64,000 nt of DNA from NCBI RefSeq assembly GCF_021390545.1, contig NZ_JAJUWR010000018.1, positions 62,001 through 126,000 of the forward strand, in the 5' to 3' direction. This document shows positions 23,270 to 33,494 of this stretch, in pieces. Positions within the stretch are counted from its first letter, which is position 1. Every line of letters begins with the position of its first letter. Source of the stretch: Algoriphagus sp. AGSA1. GTDB lineage: Bacteria; Bacteroidota; Bacteroidia; Cytophagales; Cyclobacteriaceae. The translations under genes were made by a program, and so were the position numbers. The notes under the pieces were generated by a model that saw nothing but the letters and a program-made list of their open reading frames with translations, made no database searches and was not told the origin of the DNA.

Positions 23270-25171
23270 TTACTTGAATTTCGCTCTAAAAGGTTCAGCA
23301 GGTAATCCCAGATTATTTACCAGATTCACGGCTGGATTATCAGCCCAGGCATATCTGATCTCCCCTTCCTCCAGTCCTGAGGGAAGTGTGATCGTAACAG
23401 TATTTTTTCCGGAAAGTGTCGCTTTGACCTGTTGAAATCCTCCTTTCTCTCTAGCGGCTATAAATCCCCATACCTCATCTCCAGCAGTAAGTTTCAAACC
23501 TTCACCTGTGGACTTGAAGTGTACTATCAAATCATTTCCCTGTCGTAAAAGAGAATCAAACTGAGGGCCGGAAGCAAGGATTTTTTCTCCATAAGCCACT
23601 TTTCTGGCTTGAAGCCAAAGTCTTTCCCCTACATCTTTTTTATTTCTTGGGTGGATATCATCTGCCTCTCCTATATCTATGATCGTAGCCATTCCGGTAT
23701 TGGGAAGATTCAACGTCTCTGTCTGAGCTTCTCTCAAAAATGCCCAATTGCTTTCGGGTTGCACATCTTTTCTTTCCATATAATTGGCCAGTTGCACAAA
23801 CAAAAATGGGAAATTCTCCTCTCCCCAAGCTTCCCTCCAATTGGTAATCATACCTGAGAAAAGTTTCTTATATTCTTCATGTCGGCCTGTATTACTCTCT
23901 CCTTGATACCAGATTGCACCTTTGATGTTGTATTTGGTAATAGGGAAAATCATGGCATTATACATCATTCCCGGCATCCAGTTATACCATTCTACTTTTG
24001 GCAAATGTGGCTCAACAGCGGAATTTGAATAGGTCCAAGCTCCCTCCAATGACATTTTCTTTCCGGCCTGAAGCAGATACATCTCTCCTCCCTGACCTAT
24101 TCTAGGCTGATTATTCCAGGTGTTTATCGCACGGATAGTAAGCACATTTTCTCCTTTTTGAAGCAAATCCGAAGATATTTCCAAGTCCGGCATGCTGACT
24201 CCCCAGTCCTTGTAATATATCTGTTGGCCATTTACATATACGTAGGCCATTTGGTCAATAAAGGGAAGATGAAGTTCAACCTTATCCACGCTGGAAAGCA
24301 TGAATTTCTTACGTGCCCAAGCGATATGCTGCAAAGGATTTGACTGGGGGAGATTTACTCTCCCCCATTTAGAGTCATCATAAGAAAGCGCAGCTACCTG
24401 CAATGATAAAATTGAATCTGGCTTGCTGACCATGGAATCACGCTTGTGTCGGTTTTCATCGTTTTCTTTAAGCTTAGTATCCCAGGTCTCATTATTTTCG
24501 ATGATATCTACGGCCTGGTCATGAAATGAGCCCTCCATCTCAGCCAGGATTCCTGCATCCATCCAGCCTTCCACCGGTGTTCCGCCCCAGTTTGACTCTA
24601 TGATTCCTACTGGTACTTTCTTTTCCTGTTGGTTCCGCTTTGCAAAAAACCAGGCTACCGCTGAAAAATCCCTCATATTCAATGTATCTGCTACTTTCCA
24701 TTCTCCTCCTACTACATCATCGAGTTTTACTGCACTGTATGAATTTGGGATCTTGAAAAAACGGATATTAGGATTTCCTCCCTCTTCAAATTCCTTCCCA
24801 GCTCCAATTACCTGTGACTTCAAGGCCCATTCCATATTGGACTGTCCACCAGCGACCCAAACGTCGCCTACATACACGTCCTCAATTTTCTGCTGATTTA
24901 CTTCTAATACAAAAGGGCCACCTGCAGCCATTTTAGGTAATTTCAGTACCCATGTGCTGTCTGCATGCACAGTCCCGCTGGTGATCGTTCCATCCAGACT
25001 CACCCGCACGTTTTCTCCGGGTATTCCCTTACCCCATACTGCTATAGCTTTATCCCGCTGAATGACCATTCCATCTGAGAAGAGTTTAGGAAGTCGGACT
25101 TGGGAATCGAATTTTGACGATTCACAGGCAAAAAGGACAGCAATTATAAATAGTTTCCAGATTGTTTTCAT
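23270..25171 (-). CDS. Sialate O-acetylesterase-like carbohydrate esterase
   Basis: A 633-residue lipoprotein (LFAC lipobox, Cys16) of the sialate-O-acetylesterase/SGNH type used by Bacteroidota to deacetylate plant polysaccharides. An N-terminal beta-sandwich (about 25-95, LFSDGMVIQRDKAIAVWGKG) leads to the first SGNH part with GGQSNMEW (Ser near residue 110). A jelly-roll insert follows (about 260-380, VYVNGQQIYYKDWG through LTIRAINTW), then the second SGNH part with WYQGESN (about 424) and the catalytic DDIHPRNK (His near 507). It is the last gene of the minus-strand PUL, 67 bp behind GH9. Given GH9 and GH5 partners it likely removes acetyl groups from a beta-glucan-type hemicellulose such as acetylated glucomannan or xyloglucan. 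Confidence 0.85.
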   Translation of the reverse strand: MKTIWKLFIIAVLFACESSKFDSQVRLPKLFSDGMVIQRDKAIAVWGKGIPGENVRVSLDGTITSGTVHADSTWVLKLPKMAAGGPFVLEVNQQKIEDVYVGDVWVAGGQSNMEWALKSQVIGAGKEFEEGGNPNIRFFKIPNSYSAVKLDDVVGGEWKVADTLNMRDFSAVAWFFAKRNQQEKKVPVGIIESNWGGTPVEGWMDAGILAEMEGSFHDQAVDIIENNETWDTKLKENDENRHKRDSMVSKPDSILSLQVAALSYDDSKWGRVNLPQSNPLQHIAWARKKFMLSSVDKVELHLPFIDQMAYVYVNGQQIYYKDWGVSMPDLEISSDLLQKGENVLTIRAINTWNNQPRIGQGGEMYLLQAGKKMSLEGAWTYSNSAVEPHLPKVEWYNWMPGMMYNAMIFPITKYNIKGAIWYQGESNTGRHEEYKKLFSGMITNWREAWGEENFPFLFVQLANYMERKDVQPESNWAFLREAQTETLNLPNTGMATIIDIGEADDIHPRNKKDVGERLWLQARKVAYGEKILASGPQFDSLLRQGNDLIVHFKSTGEGLKLTAGDEVWGFIAAREKGGFQQVKATLSGKNTVTITLPSGLEEGEIRYAWADNPAVNLVNNLGLPAEPFRAKFK

Positions 25172-25238
25172 AATACGGATAATTCTTAGGGAATTTGCCT
25201 AAAAAATCTGATACATCTATGAAAAACTTGAATTGGAT

Positions 25239-27011
25239 TTACTTTTGTAGAGCTTCCAAAGAGTTGGCCAAATACGCAAATGGTGCATTCCAATTAATTG
25301 CTATTTCATTGGAGGCATAGCTACAGGTTTCATCCGTATAGGATTCATCAGCAAATGAACTTGGGTAATTGCATCCATCCTGTTGACCCGGATTTGGTCC
25401 ACCTACTATATAACCAGGCAAGGGTGGCAAATCTGGTCTGGATTCAGCGAGTCTGTGGTGTGGATGAAGGGGTGTTTTACTTCCAAAACCAGTGATATAA
25501 GAATAGCCAGTAGCATTTCTTCCCAGAATATAATCCAGGTTATGCAAGGCCCCAGAAAGAAAAACCTGCTCTTTTGTTTGGCGATATGCATATAGCAATA
25601 ATATTCCTTGATTAGATGCAACGGCGTTTGATCCCCAGATGAAATTTCCAGGATTAGTCTCCATAGGGCTTCTAAAACCTGTATTCCCAAGACCTTCCAG
25701 TTGGGATCTTGCCGCAGAGATTAAATTGATTTCAAGAGTGGACATCCACTCCTTGGGCAATAAACTGATGTTTTCCTGATGTCTCAGCAATGTATAATAA
25801 CCAAGCCAAGCTACCTGGTTCCAAGAAGGTAGTTTGTAAGTCTGATCTGCCCCTGCCAGTTCATCCCAATAAGAGAGGTTATGTGTTGTGACAAAAAGTT
25901 CTGAAGCGGCCCAAATCCGCTCATCCTCTGCGCTACCATCTCCATAAGTTCCTGTGACCACATCTGGGTCATAAGTATCATTCATTTCATTTTGCCTGTA
26001 CAGGACATCGGGGTTTTTCTTGGCCCAGTTCCAAGCCTTCTCGGCAGCTTTTAGATAAGTAACTGACTCCTCAGGAAAATAAGCTTTATAAACTCTGGAG
26101 GCCTGCGCCATCACTGCGGCAAAATCAAAGGTGGCTGTTGTGCTTTTGGCCACTACATATCTTTGGGATACAGCCAAGTGAGGGGCCACCATTCCTTCAA
26201 ACTTAGCTGTGGTCAGTTTGTGATATACCCCACCGTCCGCAGGATCCTGCATAGTGAGCATCCAGTCCAGATTCCAACGAACCTCATCCAGCAAGTCGGG
26301 AACCTGATCACCTGATTCGGGGATATTTAGATCTAGGTTTTCAAAATAGTCCGGGTGATCTTCAAATAGAGAAAGTAAGGTACCGACGGTGATTCCTGAA
26401 TTCACTACATACTTATTATAATCACCGGCATCATACCAGCCTTTAGGTGACGCGATCAGATCTCCGCTATTTCTACCGGGGGATGTTGCCGAAGGATGTA
26501 TCATCACCTCCTCATCCGGATGCCCCAGTGGTCTGGCCCAGATTCCGGCATACGCTTCTTCCATTTCCATACCAGCACGCTGATAGTAGAAGGCTTTTAG
26601 GCTGGCTATTCCAAGTTCCTGATTCACGTCCGCACGGATTTGAAAAGGATGGGACTTGCCAACTCCCCTCAATAGAAAAACATAATTACCTGATTGACTG
26701 AATTTGGAAAAATCGGCTATCCTGGAGGTACGGCCAGATAGTGTTCTTGTAACTCCTTCCGTTAATTCCCCTTCAAATACTATAGCTCTTTTATCTATGT
26801 CCCAGATGATATAATCTTTGGCGTTTTCACTATCCACGACTACGGCAATCTTTTGTTGGTCTGGGTAAAAACCGATCTGATTGAGACGTATTGATTCATG
26901 GAAAGGAAGGTCTTTATCCACCTCTGGAGCTTTGCAAGCCCACGGAGCCAATAGCAATACATAGACTAAAACACTTTTGATTTCTTTTAACAACCTGATT
27001 TTCAATTGCAT
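25239..27011 (-). CDS. GH9 endo-glucanase with Ig-like domain
   Basis: A 590-residue GH9 enzyme with a signal and a weak lipobox (PWAC, Cys26). The N-terminal Ig-like CelD_N domain (about 38-125, IRLNQIGFYPDQQK) is followed by the (alpha/alpha)6 barrel. Catalytic-base region GWYDAGDYNKYVVNSG lies near residue 195, the substrate-binding HPHHRLAES near 505, and the proton-donor region NEIAINWNAPFAY near 567, so all key blocks are present. GH9 enzymes cleave beta-1,4-glucan by inversion. The gene starts 5 bp after the upstream FG-GAP gene stop, so they are one transcript. It should act at the cell surface on cellulose-like or mixed beta-glucan, glucomannan or xyloglucan chains. Confidence 0.9.
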   Translation of the reverse strand: MQLKIRLLKEIKSVLVYVLLLAPWACKAPEVDKDLPFHESIRLNQIGFYPDQQKIAVVVDSENAKDYIIWDIDKRAIVFEGELTEGVTRTLSGRTSRIADFSKFSQSGNYVFLLRGVGKSHPFQIRADVNQELGIASLKAFYYQRAGMEMEEAYAGIWARPLGHPDEEVMIHPSATSPGRNSGDLIASPKGWYDAGDYNKYVVNSGITVGTLLSLFEDHPDYFENLDLNIPESGDQVPDLLDEVRWNLDWMLTMQDPADGGVYHKLTTAKFEGMVAPHLAVSQRYVVAKSTTATFDFAAVMAQASRVYKAYFPEESVTYLKAAEKAWNWAKKNPDVLYRQNEMNDTYDPDVVTGTYGDGSAEDERIWAASELFVTTHNLSYWDELAGADQTYKLPSWNQVAWLGYYTLLRHQENISLLPKEWMSTLEINLISAARSQLEGLGNTGFRSPMETNPGNFIWGSNAVASNQGILLLYAYRQTKEQVFLSGALHNLDYILGRNATGYSYITGFGSKTPLHPHHRLAESRPDLPPLPGYIVGGPNPGQQDGCNYPSSFADESYTDETCSYASNEIAINWNAPFAYLANSLEALQK

Positions 27012-27016
27012 AAGAT

Positions 27017-30000
27017 TTATTTGTCAGAATAATATCCGTATTTAAATATTCCATAATTTGGCACACCTATCCAAACTACATTTTTGATAGCAGCTGCACT
27101 GCTTACATTTGACCTTACGGGGAGCAAAGCCTGATCCGCATCCAATGCCTCCCAAGTCCCTTTTTTGCTTTTGGTCAGTCTCCATCCTGGATTAGCATCA
27201 ATCCTACCGATTTTAAGACGCGCGTTTTCTTGATTTCCTAGAAGTAGAATATCGTGTCCACTGGGTGTTTCCATAGTAGAAATCGCCTGAATAGGAGAAG
27301 ACTGTACGAGTACGGGTAAGGCTATTCTCTGGAAAACTCCGTTCTTCAACGTGAACATTTTTGTTTCCAGGGATTGAGCTTCGATCACCTTAGCCCTCCC
27401 CAGTTCCTCGGAGGTGAGAATATCCTGGATTTTGGCTTTGGAAAAAGCCTCGTGGCTGGTAAAAAGTGCCTTCTTCCTATACATCTGCGCAGCCAATTCA
27501 TCTCTGGATAAAAAGGGATACTCCTCTCCCATTACCGAAAAAGTCATTAGAGGATCGACGGATCCATTGCTGTCAAAATCCTCATAATAAATCCGTACCG
27601 GCACATCAGGAGCTGTCCGTAGTCTGGAATTTAAGCCCCAGTTCCCGGCAAGCAATTCGGGGTTGCCATCCCCATCCAAGTCCTGAACTAAAACTGAAGA
27701 CCAAATACCCGATTTTTCACCAGGCAAGAATTCCTCTGACCTATCGATCACATTTCCATCCTTGAGATTTAGAATGCGGATCTTATCGAATTCCGACGCT
27801 ATGATCAATTCATCCAATCCGTCCTGATCCAGATCTAAGCTTTGGGCAGCTTTTACCCTGCTTATTCCTTTTAAAGAAATAGAAGTGAATGTACCATCTC
27901 CTTTATTGATCAGAACCTGGCTTTCTGCCGATTCCGGCCATCTACCCGGTACATAGCCTGATCCTACAAAAAGATCATCCATCCCGTCACCATTCGCATC
28001 CCATGCAGTAACAAACTCTGAAGATTGAACCCCAAAATCCAGGGAAGATTCGGTAAAAACTCCATTTCCTTGATTGATCAGCAAGATGTCCCGCTGCCTA
28101 GGATCATTTTCCTCTAAATCAAAATAACCGCCTTTGGCTATATAGAGATCCAGATCAGAATCCCCATCCACATCTAAGGCAGCTATGGAAGTGATCAGAG
28201 GAGAATCTGAAGTGTGGATATTATAGCGTTCATGAGGCAATCCAAGTCCCTCAGGTGTCAGCGAGTAGATATGCGTCCCGTCCGAAAACACCAGTTCAGG
28301 CTCACCATTTCCACTGAGGTCAGCTAATATCATTGAAACTTTCTCCTGTGAAAGGCTATAAAGCAACTGGCTTTGTCTCTTAAAATCATTGGGTAGCTCG
28401 GCATTCCATTCTCTTTTATACACTCCCAACTGCTTGAGAATAGGAAAGTTAAAATCATCATAAACGATTTCTTTCTCAGCATCAGCTTCTACCACTTCAA
28501 GCAATTGATTGGATTTCGGACTGATTATCCTGCTGATTTTCTTGTTTTTCCAGTGTACTTCTACCGAATCTACCTTCGCTTTTCCCAAGCCAAAATGCAT
28601 AACGGCACCGACATTTCCCTGATACCCCTTATAAACCTGCTGTTCCTGATAGTTTAGCTGTCCATTTTGATAAACACTTACTTTCGCCCCTATACCATCA
28701 GCATTCCCCTGAAGACCTATCAACCTGATTTGTAAAAAATCCGAATCCCCATCTTCAGATGTACGATTCCTGAAAATCTGGGCTGGTTCATTTAGATTGT
28801 TTACTACCAAGTCCAGATCCCCATCCTGATCCAGATCCACATACACAGCTCCATTTGAATTACCTGGCGTATTGAGTCCCCAGTTTTCGGATTGATTTTC
28901 AAATTGGATCCCATCTATATTTTTGAATGCATAATTCCCTACTTTAGTTGCAGGCATTTTTTTAATCAACTCTCTTATCCCCTCGCCTGTTACCTTGGAA
29001 TTCTGCAGGTACTCATTCCTATAATTGATAAAATCCAGGTTAGTAAAGTCTTTCAAAAAGCCATTGCTCACAAAAAGGTCTGTAAAGCCATCATTGTCAA
29101 AATCCGCAAACAAAGGAGCCCAGCTCCAGTCTGTAGCACTTATTCCTGCCAGCTGTCCTATCTCCGAGAAAGTACCGTCACCATTGTTCAGCTGCAGCAT
29201 ATTGCGCATCAGCTGATGGTGAAGTCCAGCTTTAAGGAAAAGGTTGTAGTGTTCATAATTTTCAGGAGTAAAAAGCAACTTCTGCCTCGCATTGTCCTCC
29301 GGAAGCATATCCAGGCTCACTATATCCAACCTCCCGTCTCTATTGATATCTGCTGCATCTACTCCCATGGTATAGAGACTAGTATGCCCCATCCGCTCTT
29401 CTATTTGATTCACAAAAGTGCCATCACCCTGATTGATGTATAGATAATCAGGTGCGGAGTAATCATTTCCCAGATAGATATCAGGATAGCCGTCTCCATT
29501 AAAATCCGCAATGGTAGCCCCCAAGCCATAGCTCAAACCAGTTTCTGACAAGCCAGTTTCTTTGGTTGCATTTCGAAAAACCCCATTCTCATTTTTAAAA
29601 ATCTTGGAGCTACTCAAGGAATCTGCTGAACTAAGCATAGCTTCGAAAGCATTGATATTCAGGTTACTGAAAAGCCGTGGATTATGATTGAGTAGTAACA
29701 TGTCCAAGTCCCCATCCTGATCCAAGTCAGAGAAATATACAGCTGTACTGAAGCCGGGATCGTCTAACCCATAATACGCAGCCATTTCCTTGAAAAATGG
29801 AATACTGTCTTTATCCAACCCTTGATTTACAAACAATTGGTTTCTCCGCTGGCTTTCTGGCAAGTCGCCTGAATAGCACACGTAAATATCTTTAAGTCCA
29901 TCACCGTTGATATCCACAATGGCAGTACCGGTGGACCATGCATTTTCCCTTCCGCCTGTACCGGTAGCAAGAGTGATGTCCCGGAATTTCATATTCCCGA

Positions 30001-30322
30001 GATTCAAAAAAAGCTTGTTTTGGCCTTGATTGGAAGTAAAATATAAGTCTTCCAGGCCATCATTGTTCACATCTCCTACAGCTACTCCACCACCATTGTA
30101 AAAATACTGGTAGGTAAGAATATTGGCTGCTTCGGTTTCTATGATCTGATTGGTAAATATGAGGTTAGAAGAATCCTGATTTACCAGTTCAAAAAGTGTT
30201 TGTGGTATTGCTTCTCCCTTTTTCTCACAGGAGAAAAATAAAAATCCTGCTCCAAACAGAAGGAATTGGAGTAATCCTGAAATGTTATACTTATTAACTA
30301 TATGTTGGGGATTCAAGCTCAC
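27017..30322 (-). CDS. FG-GAP/VCBS repeat ASPIC/UnbV lipoprotein
   Basis: A 1101-residue lipoprotein (FFSC lipobox near residue 32). About 14 FG-GAP/VCBS units with calcium-binding DxNxDGxxD loops run along the chain, for example GDVNNDGLEDLYF, DLDQDGDLDMLLL, DFNGDGYPDIYLG and DVDGDSDLDLYIA, forming one or two seven-bladed beta-propellers. An ASPIC/UnbV-type segment lies near residues 530-610 (LQIRLIGLQGNADGIGAKV, GLGKAKVDSVEVHWKN). Proteins of this kind are common beside SusCD pairs in Cytophagales; their role, perhaps glycan binding or surface assembly, is not settled. A terminator at 30435-30468 separates it from the SGBP gene, so it probably leads a second transcript with GH9 and the esterase. 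Confidence 0.88.
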   Translation of the reverse strand: MSLNPQHIVNKYNISGLLQFLLFGAGFLFFSCEKKGEAIPQTLFELVNQDSSNLIFTNQIIETEAANILTYQYFYNGGGVAVGDVNNDGLEDLYFTSNQGQNKLFLNLGNMKFRDITLATGTGGRENAWSTGTAIVDINGDGLKDIYVCYSGDLPESQRRNQLFVNQGLDKDSIPFFKEMAAYYGLDDPGFSTAVYFSDLDQDGDLDMLLLNHNPRLFSNLNINAFEAMLSSADSLSSSKIFKNENGVFRNATKETGLSETGLSYGLGATIADFNGDGYPDIYLGNDYSAPDYLYINQGDGTFVNQIEERMGHTSLYTMGVDAADINRDGRLDIVSLDMLPEDNARQKLLFTPENYEHYNLFLKAGLHHQLMRNMLQLNNGDGTFSEIGQLAGISATDWSWAPLFADFDNDGFTDLFVSNGFLKDFTNLDFINYRNEYLQNSKVTGEGIRELIKKMPATKVGNYAFKNIDGIQFENQSENWGLNTPGNSNGAVYVDLDQDGDLDLVVNNLNEPAQIFRNRTSEDGDSDFLQIRLIGLQGNADGIGAKVSVYQNGQLNYQEQQVYKGYQGNVGAVMHFGLGKAKVDSVEVHWKNKKISRIISPKSNQLLEVVEADAEKEIVYDDFNFPILKQLGVYKREWNAELPNDFKRQSQLLYSLSQEKVSMILADLSGNGEPELVFSDGTHIYSLTPEGLGLPHERYNIHTSDSPLITSIAALDVDGDSDLDLYIAKGGYFDLEENDPRQRDILLINQGNGVFTESSLDFGVQSSEFVTAWDANGDGMDDLFVGSGYVPGRWPESAESQVLINKGDGTFTSISLKGISRVKAAQSLDLDQDGLDELIIASEFDKIRILNLKDGNVIDRSEEFLPGEKSGIWSSVLVQDLDGDGNPELLAGNWGLNSRLRTAPDVPVRIYYEDFDSNGSVDPLMTFSVMGEEYPFLSRDELAAQMYRKKALFTSHEAFSKAKIQDILTSEELGRAKVIEAQSLETKMFTLKNGVFQRIALPVLVQSSPIQAISTMETPSGHDILLLGNQENARLKIGRIDANPGWRLTKSKKGTWEALDADQALLPVRSNVSSAAAIKNVVWIGVPNYGIFKYGYYSDK

Positions 30323-30359
30323 TAGATAGATTAACAGAAGAAAGGTCCTACTACAGATT

Positions 30360-30430
30360 CTGCAAGTAAATTAAAGCACAGTGCTCTCTGCGGAAAACCC
30401 TGTGTCCTCAGTGGTAGAGATACAGTTTAG
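30360..30430. repeat. Degenerate CTCTGCGGAAAACC repeat
   Basis: AAAGCACAGTGCTCTCTGCGG and AAAACCCTGTGTCCTCAGTGG stand between the FG-GAP and SGBP genes. They resemble the intergenic word cluster seen near 12057 and 12850. Confidence 0.4.
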
Positions 30431-30468
30431 AAAAAATCTCCGAGGCAAAACATTTCACCCCGGAGATT
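30431..30468 (-). terminator. Terminator after the SGBP gene inside the PUL
   Basis: AATCTCCG (30435-30442) and CGGAGATT (30461-30468) form an 8-bp stem. On the minus strand it is followed by a run of six T (30436-30431). It lies 30 bp past the glycan-binding protein stop and should end or attenuate the SusC-SusD-SGBP transcript. Confidence 0.75.
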
Positions 30469-30497
30469 GACTTAATAAACCTCTTATGCTATACTAT

Positions 30498-31778
30498 TTA
30501 ATTTATTGCCCGGATTACGCGGACATTATCCACGCCTACTACAGCCGGAATATCATTGGAAGTGGTATTGATCACCACAAGTCTGAGTTGATGGATAATA
30601 TTTCCATTTTCATCATAATTCCCCGCTAGAAAGTCTCCATATGTATTCAAACGCGTACTTCCATTAGACAACTGGCTCAAATTAGCAGAAATTGTATGCC
30701 AAGATCCATCAGTGGTGCGCACAAAATTCGAAATCGGAACGTTATAGCTCAATTCATTTCCATTAATATCAGGATACCAAAACTGTAGCTCCAGTCCATT
30801 AATAGAAGATGTTGTATTTACAGCCATTTCAAGTCTAATGTCAAAGCTAGCTGCTGGAGCACTGGGTTCATATCCTTCGCCCTCAGGTAAGATTTGAGCT
30901 CCTTCCCAGTTTGCAAGATTGATCACTTTGTCATTATTCCAGCCATAACTAGCTGGGAAAGCTTGGTTCATTCCACCAAAGTTTCCGTCTAAGCTTGCAA
31001 TACCAGGCTGAGAAGATCTGATCATGTCGCCCGACATACCCCAGCCCCAACCCCATGGCCATTCTAGGGCTCCATTGGTATCAAAGTCTGCCACCATGCC
31101 TTTGTCCGCATAGATCTGTGTATTTCTATTGGTAGATGATCCACCGGACTTGGTTACCACCCTGATTGATTGTCCTTCGGAGAAGTCCAAGTTGTCAGGA
31201 ACTTTCACTGTAAGTGAGGATCCTGCAGAATTGGTAGTGAATCCCGAGGTGACATATACATCCTCTCCCGGGAAATATACTGTATCCACAAAGAAGAAAT
31301 ATCTACCCAGAAGGGTAAGGTCATCACCAGGTTGGACGTACTGGTTTTTTACCTGCAATACCTGAGGGGCAGGAGGAAGTGTCTGGAATTCCATGGTGGC
31401 TTCACCTGCCTTATTCACCAATCTTAAGGTATTTGGCACATTTGGATCAGTAGCTACGGTAGGGACAGAATCTCCTACTGTGACGATCACCGTATTGTTG
31501 GTCACATAGGCAGTGTTCACGCCTAGTGGGTAATCGTTAAGGTACACTTGCTGGGTGCCCAATAGATTGTTACCCAAAATAGCAAGTGTGCTTCCCAATG
31601 TGGCAGAAGTGAACGCACTGTCTGCGGTAGTAGGATCCGTGTTGCGTACCCGCTCTATGGTCGGCGGGCCTACGTTGATTTCATCCTCATCTTTACATGC
31701 TCCCAATACAAGGACCATGACCAGCGCGGAAGCTACCAGAAATGAGTGAGAGGATCTTATATTTTTTATGATGTTCAT
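30498..31778 (-). CDS. Surface glycan-binding lipoprotein (SGBP-B-like)
   Basis: A 426-residue lipoprotein (LGAC lipobox, Cys28, followed by acidic KDEDE typical of surface export). Two IPT/TIG Ig-like modules follow (about 40-125 and 130-220, with TLGSTLAILGNNLLGTQQVY and VQPGDDLTLLGRYFFFVDTV). The C-terminal half (about 230-426) starts with VADFDTNGALEWPWGWGWG and ends VGVDNVRVIRAI, a carbohydrate-binding jelly roll like the xyloglucan- and beta-glucan-binding end of SGBP-B proteins. Aromatic residues in WPWGWGWG may stack on sugar. It follows susD by 30 bp. Its role is to hold glycan at the cell surface for the SusCD importer. Confidence 0.85.
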   Translation of the reverse strand: MNIIKNIRSSHSFLVASALVMVLVLGACKDEDEINVGPPTIERVRNTDPTTADSAFTSATLGSTLAILGNNLLGTQQVYLNDYPLGVNTAYVTNNTVIVTVGDSVPTVATDPNVPNTLRLVNKAGEATMEFQTLPPAPQVLQVKNQYVQPGDDLTLLGRYFFFVDTVYFPGEDVYVTSGFTTNSAGSSLTVKVPDNLDFSEGQSIRVVTKSGGSSTNRNTQIYADKGMVADFDTNGALEWPWGWGWGMSGDMIRSSQPGIASLDGNFGGMNQAFPASYGWNNDKVINLANWEGAQILPEGEGYEPSAPAASFDIRLEMAVNTTSSINGLELQFWYPDINGNELSYNVPISNFVRTTDGSWHTISANLSQLSNGSTRLNTYGDFLAGNYDENGNIIHQLRLVVINTTSNDIPAVVGVDNVRVIRAIN

Positions 31779-31808
31779 ATGTTTTGCATTTCAATGTAAG
31801 TCCACAAT

Positions 31809-33476
31809 TCAATTTTCTTGAGCAGAGAAATCATACGGTACGGCAGGTTTTCTCAGGTTTGGTGCTCTTGACAATTCCGCGGATGGAATCGGAATCCTGA
31901 AATTGGATTCGTTCACCGTAAAGAATCTCGGGGAGGTATCATCCGCAGGGATCTCGATTTCCCACATGGTAGGATCCGGGATCTGATCGGCATAAATTCT
32001 GAATGTGCCACGGTCTTGATTAGACAAGATGCTGTAAGCCTTGGCAGGATCGTAATAGTGAAGTTTGGTGAATTCATACCATGCCTGACCTTCCATAGCA
32101 AATTCCTTGATGCGTTCTTCGAACACGTCTTCCCAAGTCACAGAAGAGAGGGCATTTACACCGGCTCTTGCTCTCACCATATTGACATACTTCAATGCTT
32201 CTGCAGGATCTTTATCCAATACTGCTTCTGCATACGTAAGGTAAACATCAGCCAAACGAAGAATATACGTATTGATTTCAGTTCCCTGCTGCACGACTTT
32301 GCCATCATTATCCTCGGGTCTTCCCACGACGTATTTCTTCACCCAGGCTCTGGTATTATATGATCTTCCAGCATCCTCATTTCGAGCAGGTACTTCCAAT
32401 TCTTGGGCAGATCCCCCAGGAGGCACTTGGGTTATATAAGGATAATGATCACCAGGGAACATAAAACTACCTTTTCTTCTCTTGTCAAAAACCAGGTCGT
32501 CATACATATCAAGCAACCACTTGGAAGCTCCTATGTCTCCACCCCATCCATCTCCAAATCCTGTGATCTCTGAACCGAAAGCAAGAAAAGCCTGAACTGA
32601 GTTCTGAGCCCCCCACTGTCCTGCCTGGCCTGCATTATAGACCCACTGAAGGGCAGCAAGTGTTTCCTTGTTGTTGTTATTGGCGGTCTTAAATAGGTCT
32701 TCATAATTCTCCATCAATTCAGCACCGCTGTTGTCGATCACTCTTTTGGCAAAATAGGCTGCTGAATCCAAATCAGATTGGTTTCTTGTTCCAGAAACCC
32801 CTGCTTTTGTAAGGTACATTTTGGCAAGCATACCCTCAGCTGACCACTTGGTCAACCGCCCGTTCATCACGGCACTTTCAGGTAGGTTTTCCACTGCATA
32901 GCGGAAGTCTTTGATGATAAACTGCCAGACAGACTCCTCCGTATTTCTTGCGATAGTAGTATCCTGAAGTAAGGCTGTGTTATTTGTAATAATCGGAACT
33001 GGCCCCCAGTTTTGAACTAAATAAGAATAGGCAAGCCCACGCATAAATCTACCTTCAGCTATGCCATGGTTCTTGATCCGTTCAGTGACATCCTCTCCCA
33101 CAAAAGAGTTTATGTTATTGATCAAGGAATTTGACTGCGCCACCACATTGTAGAATGCCCGCCATGAGGCACCGTTTTCAGCAGTTTCTCCGGTTGTATT
33201 GAACCTTACGTTTTCCAATTGATAAGAGCCTGAGGTCAATGTTCCGCCTCTTGCATCCCCTATTCCATGGCTCGCTTTATCATTGTAAGCAAACCATACC
33301 ATATTATATAGTGGCGCAGAAGCAGCCAATATCTGATCGTCAGTTTTGTAGAAGTTCGCATCTACAATCGAGTCCAATGGGGGTCTATCCAAGAAATCTT
33401 CAGAACAGCCCACCATTCCTCCCAATAGCAACGTAGCTCCCAGGATAATTTTTTGGAAATTTGTGTTTGTTTTCAT
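31809..33476 (-). CDS. SusD/RagB-family glycan-binding lipoprotein
   Basis: A 555-residue SusD homologue: lipobox MVGC (Cys24), then SEDFLDRPPLDSI, the usual mature N-terminus. Tetratricopeptide-like helices are seen in RFMRGLAYSYLVQNWGPVP (about 145-163) and AEGMLAKMYLTKAG (about 208). The C-terminal SusD block holds EINTYILRLADVYLTYAEAVL (about 400) and YVNMVRARAGVNAL (about 430), and the chain ends FRIPIPSAELSRAPNL. The protein caps the SusC channel and passes oligosaccharides into it. It starts 18 bp after the susC stop, in one operon. Several tryptophans in WGAQNSVQAFLAF and FGDGWGGDIGASKWL may contact glycan. Confidence 0.93.
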   Translation of the reverse strand: MKTNTNFQKIILGATLLLGGMVGCSEDFLDRPPLDSIVDANFYKTDDQILAASAPLYNMVWFAYNDKASHGIGDARGGTLTSGSYQLENVRFNTTGETAENGASWRAFYNVVAQSNSLINNINSFVGEDVTERIKNHGIAEGRFMRGLAYSYLVQNWGPVPIITNNTALLQDTTIARNTEESVWQFIIKDFRYAVENLPESAVMNGRLTKWSAEGMLAKMYLTKAGVSGTRNQSDLDSAAYFAKRVIDNSGAELMENYEDLFKTANNNNKETLAALQWVYNAGQAGQWGAQNSVQAFLAFGSEITGFGDGWGGDIGASKWLLDMYDDLVFDKRRKGSFMFPGDHYPYITQVPPGGSAQELEVPARNEDAGRSYNTRAWVKKYVVGRPEDNDGKVVQQGTEINTYILRLADVYLTYAEAVLDKDPAEALKYVNMVRARAGVNALSSVTWEDVFEERIKEFAMEGQAWYEFTKLHYYDPAKAYSILSNQDRGTFRIYADQIPDPTMWEIEIPADDTSPRFFTVNESNFRIPIPSAELSRAPNLRKPAVPYDFSAQEN

Positions 33477-33494
33477 TTGGTTATGATTTTTGGA

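Noticed and set aside
28892..29443. 183-codon frame opposite the FG-GAP gene
   Set aside because: It lies wholly antisense to a gene with clear repeated domains and shows no motif of its own.
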